From Halalkalibacter urbisdiaboli (GTDB taxonomy: Bacteria; Bacillota; Bacilli; Bacillales; Bacillaceae_D): a stretch of DNA of 62,935 nucleotides. Positions within the stretch are counted from its first letter, which is position 1. Each line of letters starts with the position of its first letter. Of this stretch, positions 17,530 through 25,269 are shown in pieces. The stretch spans positions 119,717-182,651 of the forward strand of contig NZ_MVJM01000001.1 of the NCBI RefSeq assembly GCF_002156385.1. Direction: 5' to 3'. The notes beneath the pieces are model-generated. The model did not search any database. It saw nothing but the letters and a program-made list of their open reading frames with translations, and was not told the origin of the DNA. Position numbers and translations under genes: made by a program.

Positions 17530-18555
17530 TTATTGAGATTCAACCATGACACCGAATACAGATGCGCGAACCATCTTTTGATTTAATAATGGTTCTAATT
17601 GCTCACGTGTCCCTGTAATGACAGCCCCTAATACATTTACATTCTCAGCATGAAGTTCTTCAGAATCACCTTTTAAGTGGTGGTAAATCCGCTCAAATTC
17701 ACCATAGTATTTTCCGTTTTTTTCCTTAATTCCATTTTTAATAGCTTCTATGAACGCTTCCTCACTGTTTATTGAGCCGCCGTTTATTTCATCAAAGCCA
17801 TAGATTTGATTAGCGAGCTCAGGAGATGCTGGGATCGAGATTTCCTCCTCTTCCTCTTCAGACTGGGTGTTGACTTCCTTTAATCTTTCAAGATCTGTAT
17901 ACGTATCGGCCCAATACCATTTTAGTGTTACATCTTTTAATAATGCTCGCACTTCCTCTGGTTTATATTTTTTATCAAACGAAATTGCCATTTCAATTGT
18001 TTTATCTTGCATTCTCTCATCAAGCTGTAGTAAATCGTTTCTTATTGTTTGATATTCAACATCGGGATGATAGAATTCTAACATTCGCTGCTTTGTTTCG
18101 CGGTCATAATAACGTATTTGCCCATCTACAGGGTCCTCAACGTGAATAGGAGAATGATCACCCGCTAACCGGCTAACACCTCCGAATAAACTGTAGGTTT
18201 GCACATTGTCGCTCCAGCTAACAGGAATTCCGCCTATTTCTTTATACCGATTGATAAATAGAATCCCCTCAAAGATCCCATTTCCCATATTTTGTACACC
18301 AGCTTCATTCACATTGGGACTTGTAATTTCACTAAATAACTGAATATCACGTAGCGCATTTTCTTGATTTTCGTGCATAATGTATAGCCATGTGAAACCG
18401 AGTGCTACAAAAACAAATAGTGCAACAAACACGGATATGAAAATATTACGGATTATTGTTTTTCTTTTTGCCCTTTTTATCGTTTGTTGAAGGGGCGTCT
18501 TCCCCTTCGAAGTATCTTCAAAAAGCTTGTCTAATTCCTTTTCACGGTCAGTCAT
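17530..18555 (-). CDS. Anti-sigma factor, YhdL-like (Sigma_reg N and C domains)
   Basis: A membrane protein of 341 residues. The short cytosolic N-terminus (MTDREKELDKLFEDTSKGK) would bind the sigma factor. One transmembrane helix follows (IFISVFVALFVFVALGFTWL). The large extracytoplasmic part contains the regions seen in the Sigma_reg_N/Sigma_reg_C families and in YhdL, the SigM anti-sigma factor. The ATG at 18555 has AGGAGGG upstream and overlaps the end of the sigma gene by 8 bases, consistent with coupled translation and a 1:1 complex. Confidence 0.82.
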   Translation of the reverse strand: MTDREKELDKLFEDTSKGKTPLQQTIKRAKRKTIIRNIFISVFVALFVFVALGFTWLYIMHENQENALRDIQLFSEITSPNVNEAGVQNMGNGIFEGILFINRYKEIGGIPVSWSDNVQTYSLFGGVSRLAGDHSPIHVEDPVDGQIRYYDRETKQRMLEFYHPDVEYQTIRNDLLQLDERMQDKTIEMAISFDKKYKPEEVRALLKDVTLKWYWADTYTDLERLKEVNTQSEEEEEEISIPASPELANQIYGFDEINGGSINSEEAFIEAIKNGIKEKNGKYYGEFERIYHHLKGDSEELHAENVNVLGAVITGTREQLEPLLNQKMVRASVFGVMVESQ

Positions 18556-19054
18556 GTTTAGCTTCCCTCCTATAAATCTCCTTAAATGTTTCTCGTGCAC
18601 GAAATAAATACGTTTTTAATGTAGCACGCTTTAAATCTAACAAATCGGCTATTTCCTCGTAGCTTAATTCAAGTTCGTATTTTAAGAAAAGCAGCTGTCT
18701 ATATACGGGTTTTAATTGATGCATGACTTGATTAATGTCCTCTCGTAATTCTTGTTGCTGGATGTAATCAATTGGAAGTGGTTCATCATCTATTAAATCA
18801 ACATGCTCAAAAGAAATACGAATTTGTCTATTTTGTTTTCGACACAAATCATAATATTGATTAATCGCAACCCGAAATAACCAACTATATACTTTGGACG
18901 TTTCGATTGAATCCATATAGAGAATGTATTTATACACCGATTCTTGAACAATATCTTCAGCGTCACGAGGGTTCGCGCCAACCTTTATTAAATACTTATA
19001 AATGGTTTTCGTTTTTTCTTCTAATATTTGTTGCAGCGCTGCATCGGTATTCAA
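18548..19054 (-). CDS. ECF-type RNA polymerase sigma factor
   Basis: A group 4 sigma factor of about 168 residues. Region 2 carries DAEDIVQESVYKYILYM (the DAEDxVQ motif) and VYSWLFRVAINQYYDLCRK. Region 4 carries LKPVYRQLLFLKYELELSYE and EIADLLDLKRATLKTYLFRA. The start is probably TTG at 19054, 3-6 bases after GGGGGGGAG; the GTG at 19072 precedes that site. With a YhdL-like partner it probably belongs to the SigM-like envelope-stress group, but the exact regulon is unknown. Confidence 0.9.
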   Translation of the reverse strand: MNTDAALQQILEEKTKTIYKYLIKVGANPRDAEDIVQESVYKYILYMDSIETSKVYSWLFRVAINQYYDLCRKQNRQIRISFEHVDLIDDEPLPIDYIQQQELREDINQVMHQLKPVYRQLLFLKYELELSYEEIADLLDLKRATLKTYLFRARETFKEIYRREAKHD

Positions 19055-19075
19055 TAACTCCCCCCCTTTCACTTA

Positions 19076-19105
19076 TAAAACGACTGACCTTCACAAAAGT
19101 TTACA
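19076..19105 (-). promoter_or_regulatory. Candidate ECF-type autoregulatory promoter
   Basis: On the minus strand TGTAAAC (19105-19099) and CGTTTTA (19082-19076) are separated by 16 bases. The AAC-type -35 and CGT-type -10 fit the general ECF pattern. The site lies 22 bases ahead of the proposed TTG start. Confidence 0.5.
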
Positions 19106-19236
19106 ATTATCTTAAAAAGAAAAAGCCCCCTTAGAAAAAGAGCGCATCTCATTTATATACTCTTGCAATTTTCATCTAAATTCCTGACACCTAATATCGA
19201 ATCTGTCATCTTGGACTCGAAGGATGTGTGAATTAT

Positions 19237-19641
19237 CTATCTTTCTTTTAAAAGCTCCTCTTTTAACACCTTAGTGTTCGCCTCGTCTAACGTCCCATAG
19301 CTTTGGTTTGCTTCATTGCTCATCCATGTTGATGTTTCGTTGCTATTAAACCAGATTCGATAATGAAACAATCGTTCAGGCATATTTTTGTCAAGCTGGT
19401 AAAAATAGGTCGCCCGTATATCCTCATATCTTACCATTTCGGCTTCAACACCTGACTCCCACCTTACCTCCTCTAGTACAGCTTTCAAGTTATAAACACT
19501 CGTTTCGTCCGTAACCATTACATCGACTACAATTCCTTCTACATTTAACTTTTGGATATCTACTCTTGTTAACGTTTGCTCGTTCTCACCGCAGCCAGCT
19601 AATATTATCATTAGAAAAAAAGCTATTACAACCTTCCTCAA
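19237..19641 (-). CDS. Lipoprotein, unknown function
   Basis: A 134-residue protein with a typical lipoprotein signal (MRKVVIAFFLMIILAGCGEN, Cys at 17). The mature domain is mixed alpha/beta (DVMVTDETSVYNLKAVLEEV...) with no recognised family. GGGAGCG stands 7-10 bases before the ATG. It sits between the sigma gene and a frameshifted small gene, apparently monocistronic. Confidence 0.7.
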   Translation of the reverse strand: MRKVVIAFFLMIILAGCGENEQTLTRVDIQKLNVEGIVVDVMVTDETSVYNLKAVLEEVRWESGVEAEMVRYEDIRATYFYQLDKNMPERLFHYRIWFNSNETSTWMSNEANQSYGTLDEANTKVLKEELLKER

Positions 19642-19744
19642 ATCATATCGCTCCCTTTTTTGATTCCATATTTAAAACCTAGTAACTATGATCAAGAATG
19701 GCTCTTACAAATTTAAGGATAATCGTTCCTCTATAAAAAGGAAA

Positions 19745-19773
19745 GCTTCCCACATGTTTAGAATGTGGGAAGC
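19745..19773 (-). terminator. Terminator of the frameshifted small gene
   Basis: GCTTCCCACAT (19745-19755) pairs with ATGTGGGAAGC (19763-19773) over a 7-base loop that contains the TAA stop of the gene below. Confidence 0.65.
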
Positions 19774-19983
19774 CCTATGTATACTAGCTCAACCATTTTT
19801 ACTGTTTGATACATTTGAAGCTGTTCCTGAGTCTCTTCATCTAATTGCTGTATCCATGACGTTCTTTCTAATCTTGCTTGGTTCTGTTCTGCTTCAACAT
19901 CAGAACTCCCCTACGATCAAGGATGGGACTGCAACTCCTACTGCTAGTAGTGTCACAATTTTTGTAGAAAGTACATTTAACAT
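19758..19983 (-). pseudogene. Small secreted or membrane protein gene with a one-base frameshift
   Basis: An ATG at 19983 (GGAG 10 bases upstream) starts MLNVLSTKIVTLLAVGVAVP, a signal or anchor helix, but the frame stops soon after SLIVGEF. Removing one G from the GGGG run near 19900 joins it to an open frame reading SSDVEAEQNQARLERTSWIQ ... QMYQTVKMVELVYIGLPTF, stopping at 19758 in the terminator loop. The intact product would be about 75 residues, with a helix rich in Gln and Glu. This could be a real mutation, a phase-variable G tract or a sequencing error. No family recognised. Confidence 0.55.
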
Positions 19984-20118
19984 GCAAACCAATCTCCAAT
20001 TTTTTTATTTTGCCTTACATGTCCAATAATAAAGTTCTAATGTGTCAGGAATATGCCAACAATAATTTTTTACATTTTTCGTAAAAGGAACCACTCTTTT
20101 TTTCCTTATGCACTAAAG

Positions 20119-20147
20119 TGGTCAAATTTGGACAACCTAAGTATACT
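20119..20147 (+). promoter_or_regulatory. Candidate promoter of the FrnE selenoprotein gene
   Basis: TGGTCA (20119-20124), a 17-base gap and TATACT (20142-20147), 32 bases upstream of the ATG. The -35 is weak. Confidence 0.45.
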
Positions 20148-20179
20148 AAGGTTTAGTGAAAGGATTGGAGGTAGTTGAA

Positions 20180-20875
20180 ATGATCATTGAAATGTGGACT
20201 GACTTTGCTTGACCATTCTGCTATATTGGCAAGAGGCGTCTGGAGGACGCACTTCAGCAGATTGAACAGCCTATAACTGTTTCGTATCGCTGCTTTGAGC
20301 TAGACCCTACAATGGAGCGAGATGTGAACTATAATATTTACGAGAAGTTAGCGCAGAAATATGGTATGAGTTTGGAACAGGCGAAGACGAATTGTAGAAA
20401 TATGGAGCAAATGGCCCAAGAGGCTGGCGTCGATTTTCGATTTGATACGCAAATATTGACAAATACGTTTGACGCTCATCGTTTAGTGATGTTTGCAAAA
20501 TCGAAGGGCTATATGCATGAAATGACCGAGCGAATATTACGAGCGTATTACTCAGAGTCGAGGCATATTGGAGATCATGACACGTTAGCTGCACTAGCAG
20601 AAGACGTTGGTTTGGATTACACTGAGGTCAAGAGTATGCTTGCAAGCAATGACATGGCAGATGCGGTGCGGGCAGATGAGCAGGAAGCGGAACAGTTAAA
20701 CATTCGTAGTATTCCATTTTTCCTCATTAATCGAAAATACGCGATATCTGGTGCACAACCGACAGAGGTATTCGTCCAATCACTCCAGCAAATTATTGAA
20801 CAGGATGACCCTTTTACAGCCGAAAGTAAAGGTACAACTTGTGATGATAACGGCTGTGAAATTCCGAAAGAATAA
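20180..20875 (+). CDS. FrnE-like DsbA-family thiol oxidoreductase with in-frame TGA at the catalytic Cys: putative selenoprotein
   Basis: From the ATG at 20180 (GGAGG 8 bases upstream) the frame reads MIIEMWTDFA, then TGA at 20210-20212, then PFCYIGKRRLEDAL and on without interruption to TAA at 20873-20875 (231 residues). FrnE proteins carry a CPFCYIGKRR active site, so the TGA replaces the first, nucleophilic Cys (residue 11) to give UPFC. Downstream family hallmarks are intact: YGMSLEQAK, NTFDAHRL, AYYSESRHIGDHDTLAALA, GLD, a RSIPFFLINRKYAISGAQPT cis-Pro region, and a CDDNGC pair at the C-terminus. A SECIS-like hairpin follows the TGA at the expected distance. The alternative is a nonsense mutation in a CPFC gene. 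The ATG at 20312 used by standard gene callers would delete the active site. Confidence 0.82.
20233..20254 (+). ncRNA. Putative bacterial SECIS hairpin
   Basis: GCGTC (20236-20240) pairs with GACGC (20246-20250) around the loop TGGAG. The stem extends by G-C, A-T and G-T pairs (20235-20233 with 20252-20254) if A20251 is bulged. The stem begins 23 bases after the TGA, and the apical loop has G at its second and third positions. Both features match the published pattern for bacterial SECIS elements, in which SelB binds a G-containing loop about 16-37 bases after the UGA. Confidence 0.6.
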
Positions 20876-20943
20876 TTAATAAGAGGTTACTAACATGTAG
20901 GGAGAGCACTGAAAAACTCCTTTCACGTAGCTCATTCCTAAAA

Positions 20944-20982
20944 GGCCACTGAAAAGGTGAAAATCAACCTTTTTCCGTGGCC
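20944..20982. repeat. Palindromic hairpin, copy 1 of a dispersed family (also a terminator)
   Basis: GGCCACTGAAAAGGT pairs with its near-complement at 20966-20982. Related hairpins stand at 24842 and 37466. All share (C/T)TGAAAA-AGG and CCTTTTTC arms around an A-rich GAAAA loop. The element lies between two convergent genes. Confidence 0.65.
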
Positions 20983-21024
20983 TCCACCATGGATGAGCGA
21001 TTTTTTATTTATCTAATTAATCGA

Positions 21025-22428
21025 CTAACAACGTACCTGTTGTATGAAGCGACTAAGCTTTGCTATCCCTTCCTGTAACTCGTCCTCTCCTAGATGTCCA
21101 TACCCGACAATTACTTTGTTTTTATGTTTCCCCTTTACAATCGCATGTCTTTCTACAGGATAAACCCGTACACCGTTATTAACCATCTTATTAAAGAACT
21201 CCGAGGTAAACATTAGCTCTTTAAATTCAACAATTATATGCAAGCCTGTCGAATCACCAAGAATGTTGATTTGGTCGGAGAAGTACTGAGTCAAAAGCTG
21301 AATAAGAAAGTCACGCCTTTTTTTGTAGATTTTTTTCATTTTAAGAATATGGCGCTCTAAATAACCTGCTTCGATAAACCGTGCTAATACAACTTGCTCA
21401 ACAGAAGGTGTATGGAGATCAGAGAACCACTTTACTTGTCTTCCTTGTTCAATCAAGTGTGAGGGAAGGATTACATAGCCTAGTCGCAATCCAGGTGATA
21501 AGATTTTACTGAAGGAACCAACATAAATCACTAGCTCTGGCGCTAAGCCTTGTAATGAACTAACAGGTAATCCTGCATAACGAAACTCACTATCATAGTC
21601 ATCCTCGACCAAATAACAGCCATTCTCCCTTGCAAATTGAATCAATTGAATTCGGCGCTGAATTGGTAATGTACTACCTAATGGGAACTGATGTGACGGT
21701 GTAACAAAGACGAATTTAGGATTTAACCCTGAAGATAGCGCATCGGTGTTCATTCCATATCTATCCACAGTTATCGGGTGTAGATTCGCTCCTGTTTGTG
21801 TGAAAATTGTTTGAATATCATCGGTGATTGGATCTTCTATAAGGACAGTATCCCCTTTTGAAAGCAAAAGTTTTGTTATCATTGTTAAAGCTTGTGTTGC
21901 ACCTGAGGTAACAACGATCTGCTCCGGGTGGCAATGGACCCCACGAGTTCTTCCTAAATACTTAGAAATTGCTTGCCTTAATTCATAACGTCCTTCTGGC
22001 TCACCATAGCTTAACATCGAATCCGTACTCGAACGATAAATGTCAGCTGCTAATTTCGCCCATATTACTCGCGGAAAATAACCTAAGTCTGGTATTCCTG
22101 AACGAAAATCAATCACTTTTTGGCTGTGCGTAGATCTTAATAATATGTTAGTCCGCTGAACGTCTCCACGGTCTTCCTCTAAAAAGGCTCCCTTCGCAAC
22201 ATAGGTCCCTGCGCCTTGACGAGTTTCAATAAACCCCTCCGCCAACAACTGTTCATACGCTTCCATAATAACATTTCGCGACACTTGTAATTCAGTCGCT
22301 AATTGCCGCGTTGACGGTAATCGTTGACCTCCAACTAAATGACCTTTCAAAATTTGATTTCTAATTTGTAAATACACTTGACGAATGAACGGAATTTCTC
22401 GGTTTCTATCGATTGGAACCCATAACAT
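21025..22428 (-). CDS. MocR family transcriptional regulator (GntR HTH plus aminotransferase domain)
   Basis: A PLP-dependent transcription factor of 467 residues. The GntR winged helix is at about residues 8-75 (RLPSTRQLATELQVSRNVIM). The fold type I aminotransferase domain covers the rest, with SGATQALT, the YDSEFRY motif and a SFSKILSPGLRLGY segment holding the PLP lysine. The ATG at 22428 follows GGAGGAG. It is divergent from the proline dehydrogenase gene at 22561, so it probably controls that gene and the transporter behind it. The effector is unknown, perhaps an amine or amino acid. Confidence 0.9.
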   Translation of the reverse strand: MLWVPIDRNREIPFIRQVYLQIRNQILKGHLVGGQRLPSTRQLATELQVSRNVIMEAYEQLLAEGFIETRQGAGTYVAKGAFLEEDRGDVQRTNILLRSTHSQKVIDFRSGIPDLGYFPRVIWAKLAADIYRSSTDSMLSYGEPEGRYELRQAISKYLGRTRGVHCHPEQIVVTSGATQALTMITKLLLSKGDTVLIEDPITDDIQTIFTQTGANLHPITVDRYGMNTDALSSGLNPKFVFVTPSHQFPLGSTLPIQRRIQLIQFARENGCYLVEDDYDSEFRYAGLPVSSLQGLAPELVIYVGSFSKILSPGLRLGYVILPSHLIEQGRQVKWFSDLHTPSVEQVVLARFIEAGYLERHILKMKKIYKKRRDFLIQLLTQYFSDQINILGDSTGLHIIVEFKELMFTSEFFNKMVNNGVRVYPVERHAIVKGKHKNKVIVGYGHLGEDELQEGIAKLSRFIQQVRC

Positions 22429-22560
22429 GCTCGTCTCCTCCACTAACTACAAAAATTGGCACCATTAAATTTAAGAAAAAGTGGTACTACTCTCCACCAG
22501 TTTAGCATGATAAAGTCATGGAAGAAATTACATTTTAATAACTTGAAGGAGGATGTACAC

Positions 22561-23520
22561 ATGGTATCCAAACAAGCCCAACATGCTACAAAAGCGTTAA
22601 AGTCAATCGCCCGGAACGAACAAATCAAAAGCTATATTCAACAGTCAAGCGATTTATATCCGATTTTACTACGAGGGGCTAAACGTTTCGTTGCAGGTGA
22701 AACTAGGGAAGAAGCCATTGCAAAAGCAAGACAATTTGTTCATAAGGGCTATCAAGTATCTCTCGAATACATTGGCGAAAATACTCAACAGATGGAAGAA
22801 TGTATTGCAGCAAAAAATGAAATCATTGGGCTCATAACTGATTTGAATCCCCCCCTTCATGATGGGACAATTTCACTTGATTTATCGCACATCGGTTTAG
22901 CTATTGACTTAAGACAAACTGAAATCCACTTACACCAAATCGCGGACGAAGCAAGGAAAAGGAACTATACGGTGATGATAAGCATGGAGGAATCCTCCAA
23001 AACAGACCAAATTCTTACCGTTTATCAAAACACAGCTAACCACTATCCAAATGTAGGAATTACCGTTCAGGCTCATTTACACCGAACGAAAAAGGATATT
23101 CAAGCTCTTTTAAACTATCCCGGAAAAATCCGCTTAGTGAAAGGAGCTTTTGAAGAAGAAAGTGACATTGCTCTTTCTCGTTCAAATGCTTTGAATGAAC
23201 GATATTTACAACTTGTCGAGATGATTATTGCAGCCAACCATCCACTTTCGGTTGCCACTCATGATCAATCGATTATTTCTTCGCTCCTTCAGAAACAGTT
23301 GCTTCATTCCGAGTTAGTAGAGTGTGAAATGCTTTATGGAATTAGTCCCGAATATTTAAAGTCTTTGAAAGAGAATGGGATTCATACGAGAGTCTATTTA
23401 ACATACGGCTCGGAATGGTATTTATACCTTTGCCATCGCTTAGCAGAATTCCCTCCAAATCTCTATACCTTTATAGCTGATATGATGAATGAACCTTCAT
23501 CCCCACTCAACCGCTATTAA
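22561..23520 (+). CDS. Proline dehydrogenase family protein
   Basis: An FAD-dependent enzyme oxidising L-proline to pyrroline-5-carboxylate, of the single-domain PutM/FadM type (319 residues). Conserved blocks of the TIM barrel are visible: KRFVAGET near the N-terminus, LDLSHIG, SMEESSKT, TVQAHLHRT, RLVKGAFEE, VATHD, EMLYG and YLTYGSEWYLYLCHRLAE. The ATG at 22561 has GGAGG 8 bases upstream; the longer frame from 22456 lacks a site. No P5C dehydrogenase gene is nearby. Neighbours are a divergent MocR regulator and an EamA-type exporter. Confidence 0.9.
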   Translation: MVSKQAQHATKALKSIARNEQIKSYIQQSSDLYPILLRGAKRFVAGETREEAIAKARQFVHKGYQVSLEYIGENTQQMEECIAAKNEIIGLITDLNPPLHDGTISLDLSHIGLAIDLRQTEIHLHQIADEARKRNYTVMISMEESSKTDQILTVYQNTANHYPNVGITVQAHLHRTKKDIQALLNYPGKIRLVKGAFEEESDIALSRSNALNERYLQLVEMIIAANHPLSVATHDQSIISSLLQKQLLHSELVECEMLYGISPEYLKSLKENGIHTRVYLTYGSEWYLYLCHRLAEFPPNLYTFIADMMNEPSSPLNRY

Positions 23521-23536
23521 TTGGGGAACAGATGCA

Positions 23537-24451
23537 ATGTTGACTGAAAAGCAGGTAGCATATATTAAAATTAGCCTTTCTATGGTTATAGTAGGAAGCT
23601 CCGTAGTTGCGGGAAAAGTACTTGTTGAAAGCCTACCTGTGTTTCTTACTTCAGAAATTCGATTTCTGTTGGCTACATTGATTTTAATCCCGTTATTAAT
23701 AAGACGTGAGGGGATTCCTTCATTAACTAAACAGGAGCTCAGTCTCCTCTTCTTACAGGCAGTTTCGGGTGTCTTCTTATTTAGCATCTTTATGCTATAC
23801 GGGTTAAAACTAACAACAGCCATTGAAGGTGGGATTATCACTAGTACACTTCCGGCAATCGTTGCCATATTAGCCTTTCTTTTTCTAAAAGAAACACCTA
23901 GTCGGCTTACAATAGTCAGCATGACCCTAGCTATACTCGGGACATTATGTATTCATATGGGAAGCCTTTTTTTCGAGGACAACCGGGGGTCAGACCCAGT
24001 ACTAGGGAATCTGCTCATTTTAGCAGCTATCATTGGAGAGGCGACCTTCATTCTCTGTGGGAAACAGCTATCAAAAAAAGTAACACCACTTACCATGTCA
24101 ACAGCCGTCAGTCTATTTGGTGCAATTCTGTTTTTCCCACTTGCCCTTTATGATTTACAGAGGGTATCATTACGGGCTATTTCATTGTTAGATTGGGGCG
24201 TACTCATTTATTTTGGAGTCATTGTTACTGTCATTGCGTTTATTCTCATGTACGAAGGAGTTGAAAAAGTTCCAGCTAACCAGGTAGGTGTGCTCACTAG
24301 TATCCTACCAATTAGCACGGTTATCCTTTCTTTTTTCATTCTAAAAGAACGTTTATATTGGTTTCATCTCATTGCAATTGTTTTTGTCCTTATGGCCATC
24401 TATATTACTTCAAAAGATTCTAACTCTACTCATAGCGATTTATCGAAATAG
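23537..24451 (+). CDS. EamA/DMT superfamily transporter
   Basis: About 304 residues with ten hydrophobic helices arranged as two EamA repeats (about 10-145 and 155-290). Residues such as TTAIEGGIITSTLPAIVAIL and EGVEKVPANQVGVLTSILPI are typical of drug/metabolite exporters. The start at 23537 lies 16 bases past the proline dehydrogenase stop, with a weak TTGGGG site, so the two genes are probably one transcript under the MocR regulator. The substrate may be an amino acid (inference). Confidence 0.85.
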   Translation: MLTEKQVAYIKISLSMVIVGSSVVAGKVLVESLPVFLTSEIRFLLATLILIPLLIRREGIPSLTKQELSLLFLQAVSGVFLFSIFMLYGLKLTTAIEGGIITSTLPAIVAILAFLFLKETPSRLTIVSMTLAILGTLCIHMGSLFFEDNRGSDPVLGNLLILAAIIGEATFILCGKQLSKKVTPLTMSTAVSLFGAILFFPLALYDLQRVSLRAISLLDWGVLIYFGVIVTVIAFILMYEGVEKVPANQVGVLTSILPISTVILSFFILKERLYWFHLIAIVFVLMAIYITSKDSNSTHSDLSK

Positions 24452-24590
24452 CTATTATGGTCACAATCAATGAAATTTGTAAAAATTTATAATAGACATG
24501 TTAAAGTTGCAGATCCTCTATACAACATGAAGCAAAATGAATACAATAAACACATCATTACATTGAATCATGTATGAGAGTGGGGATATC

Positions 24591-24764
24591 TTGAAAGATT
24601 TAGCGATTAAAATTGGTGAAGAGGTAGAACATAAACTTGAGGAAATTGCAAAACATAAAGGGGTATCCGTAGAAGACGCGGCCACACTAGTGATAACCCA
24701 GTATAGTGATAGATACTTAAGTGTCGTTCAACGTTATGAAAATGTAAGAAAAACAGCTAAATAA
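24591..24764 (+). CDS. Small protein, possibly ribbon-helix-helix
   Basis: 57 residues: LKDLAIKIGEEVEHKLEEIA, then KHKGVSVEDAATLVITQYS and a basic tail. The strand-helix-helix order recalls CopG-type DNA-binding proteins, but I am not sure. The TTG at 24591 has GTGGGG 5 bases upstream; the ATG at 24570 has none. A terminator follows. Confidence 0.5.
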   Translation: MKDLAIKIGEEVEHKLEEIAKHKGVSVEDAATLVITQYSDRYLSVVQRYENVRKTAK

Positions 24765-24772
24765 ACAAAAAA

Positions 24773-24815
24773 AGGGGGGCCACTTGAAGGTCAATGCCTT
24801 TTATGGATCCCCCCT
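24773..24815 (+). terminator. Terminator after the small RHH-like gene
   Basis: AGGGGGG (24773-24779) pairs with CCCCCCT (24809-24815), followed by CTTAT. An internal AAGGTCAATGCCTT motif may form a second stem. Confidence 0.55.
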
Positions 24816-24841
24816 CTTATATGGCAGCCACTGAACTTAGA

Positions 24842-24879
24842 GGGCATTGAAAAAGGGAAAATCACCTTTTTCAGTGCCC
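24842..24879. repeat. Palindromic hairpin, copy 2 of the dispersed family
   Basis: GGGCATTGAAAAAGG (24842-24856) pairs with CCTTTTTCAGTGCCC (24865-24879) with one T-G wobble. It lies just downstream of the minus-strand gene ending at 24897 and could terminate it. Confidence 0.7.
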
Positions 24880-24896
24880 ACCTTATATGTAGCTTT

Positions 24897-25160
24897 TTAA
24901 TGATACAAGGTCCTTATTTTTTCAAGGTCAGCAATGATTTGAATAATTTCGGATTGGCTTAAATGTATCGGCATTTGATCGTATAAAGTAATCACTTGCC
25001 CATCTACATCATCTTTATGTTTTGTTAAATATTCATATAATGTATTTACCTGATTTTCTTTAAGCGTTGATTCGGTGTAAAAATGTTTAATTTTCTGTAA
25101 TGAAAACTCGTTGGATGGCTGATCAAATTCACCGGAAATAACCGCCCCATTTATTATCAT
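24897..25160 (-). CDS. Hypothetical protein (87 aa)
   Basis: A small soluble protein (MIINGAVISGEFDQPSNEFS ...) with a helical, acidic C-terminal half. AGAGGAGTGG lies 6 bases ahead of the ATG. It is near, but not clearly co-transcribed with, the cheY gene upstream. No family recognised. Confidence 0.65.
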   Translation of the reverse strand: MIINGAVISGEFDQPSNEFSLQKIKHFYTESTLKENQVNTLYEYLTKHKDDVDGQVITLYDQMPIHLSQSEIIQIIADLEKIRTLYH

Positions 25161-25269
25161 ATGTCCACTCCTCTTTTTATTGTTTCCAATAGCCTTCCCT
25201 CAAATAGAACGTTCTTATTAGCTCTAGCTTAGATACCCGATAAAAAGAGTAGTGTGATACTTATTATAT

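Noticed and set aside
19688-20029. A 113-codon open frame on the plus strand
   Set aside because: No ribosome site, it crosses the terminator hairpin, and the opposite strand carries a more convincing (frameshifted) signal-peptide gene.
20180-20311. The FrnE gene as an ordinary pseudogene with a nonsense mutation
   Set aside because: Not excluded, but the stop falls exactly on the catalytic Cys, is TGA rather than TAA/TAG, is followed by a SECIS-like hairpin, and no other lesion exists in 231 codons.
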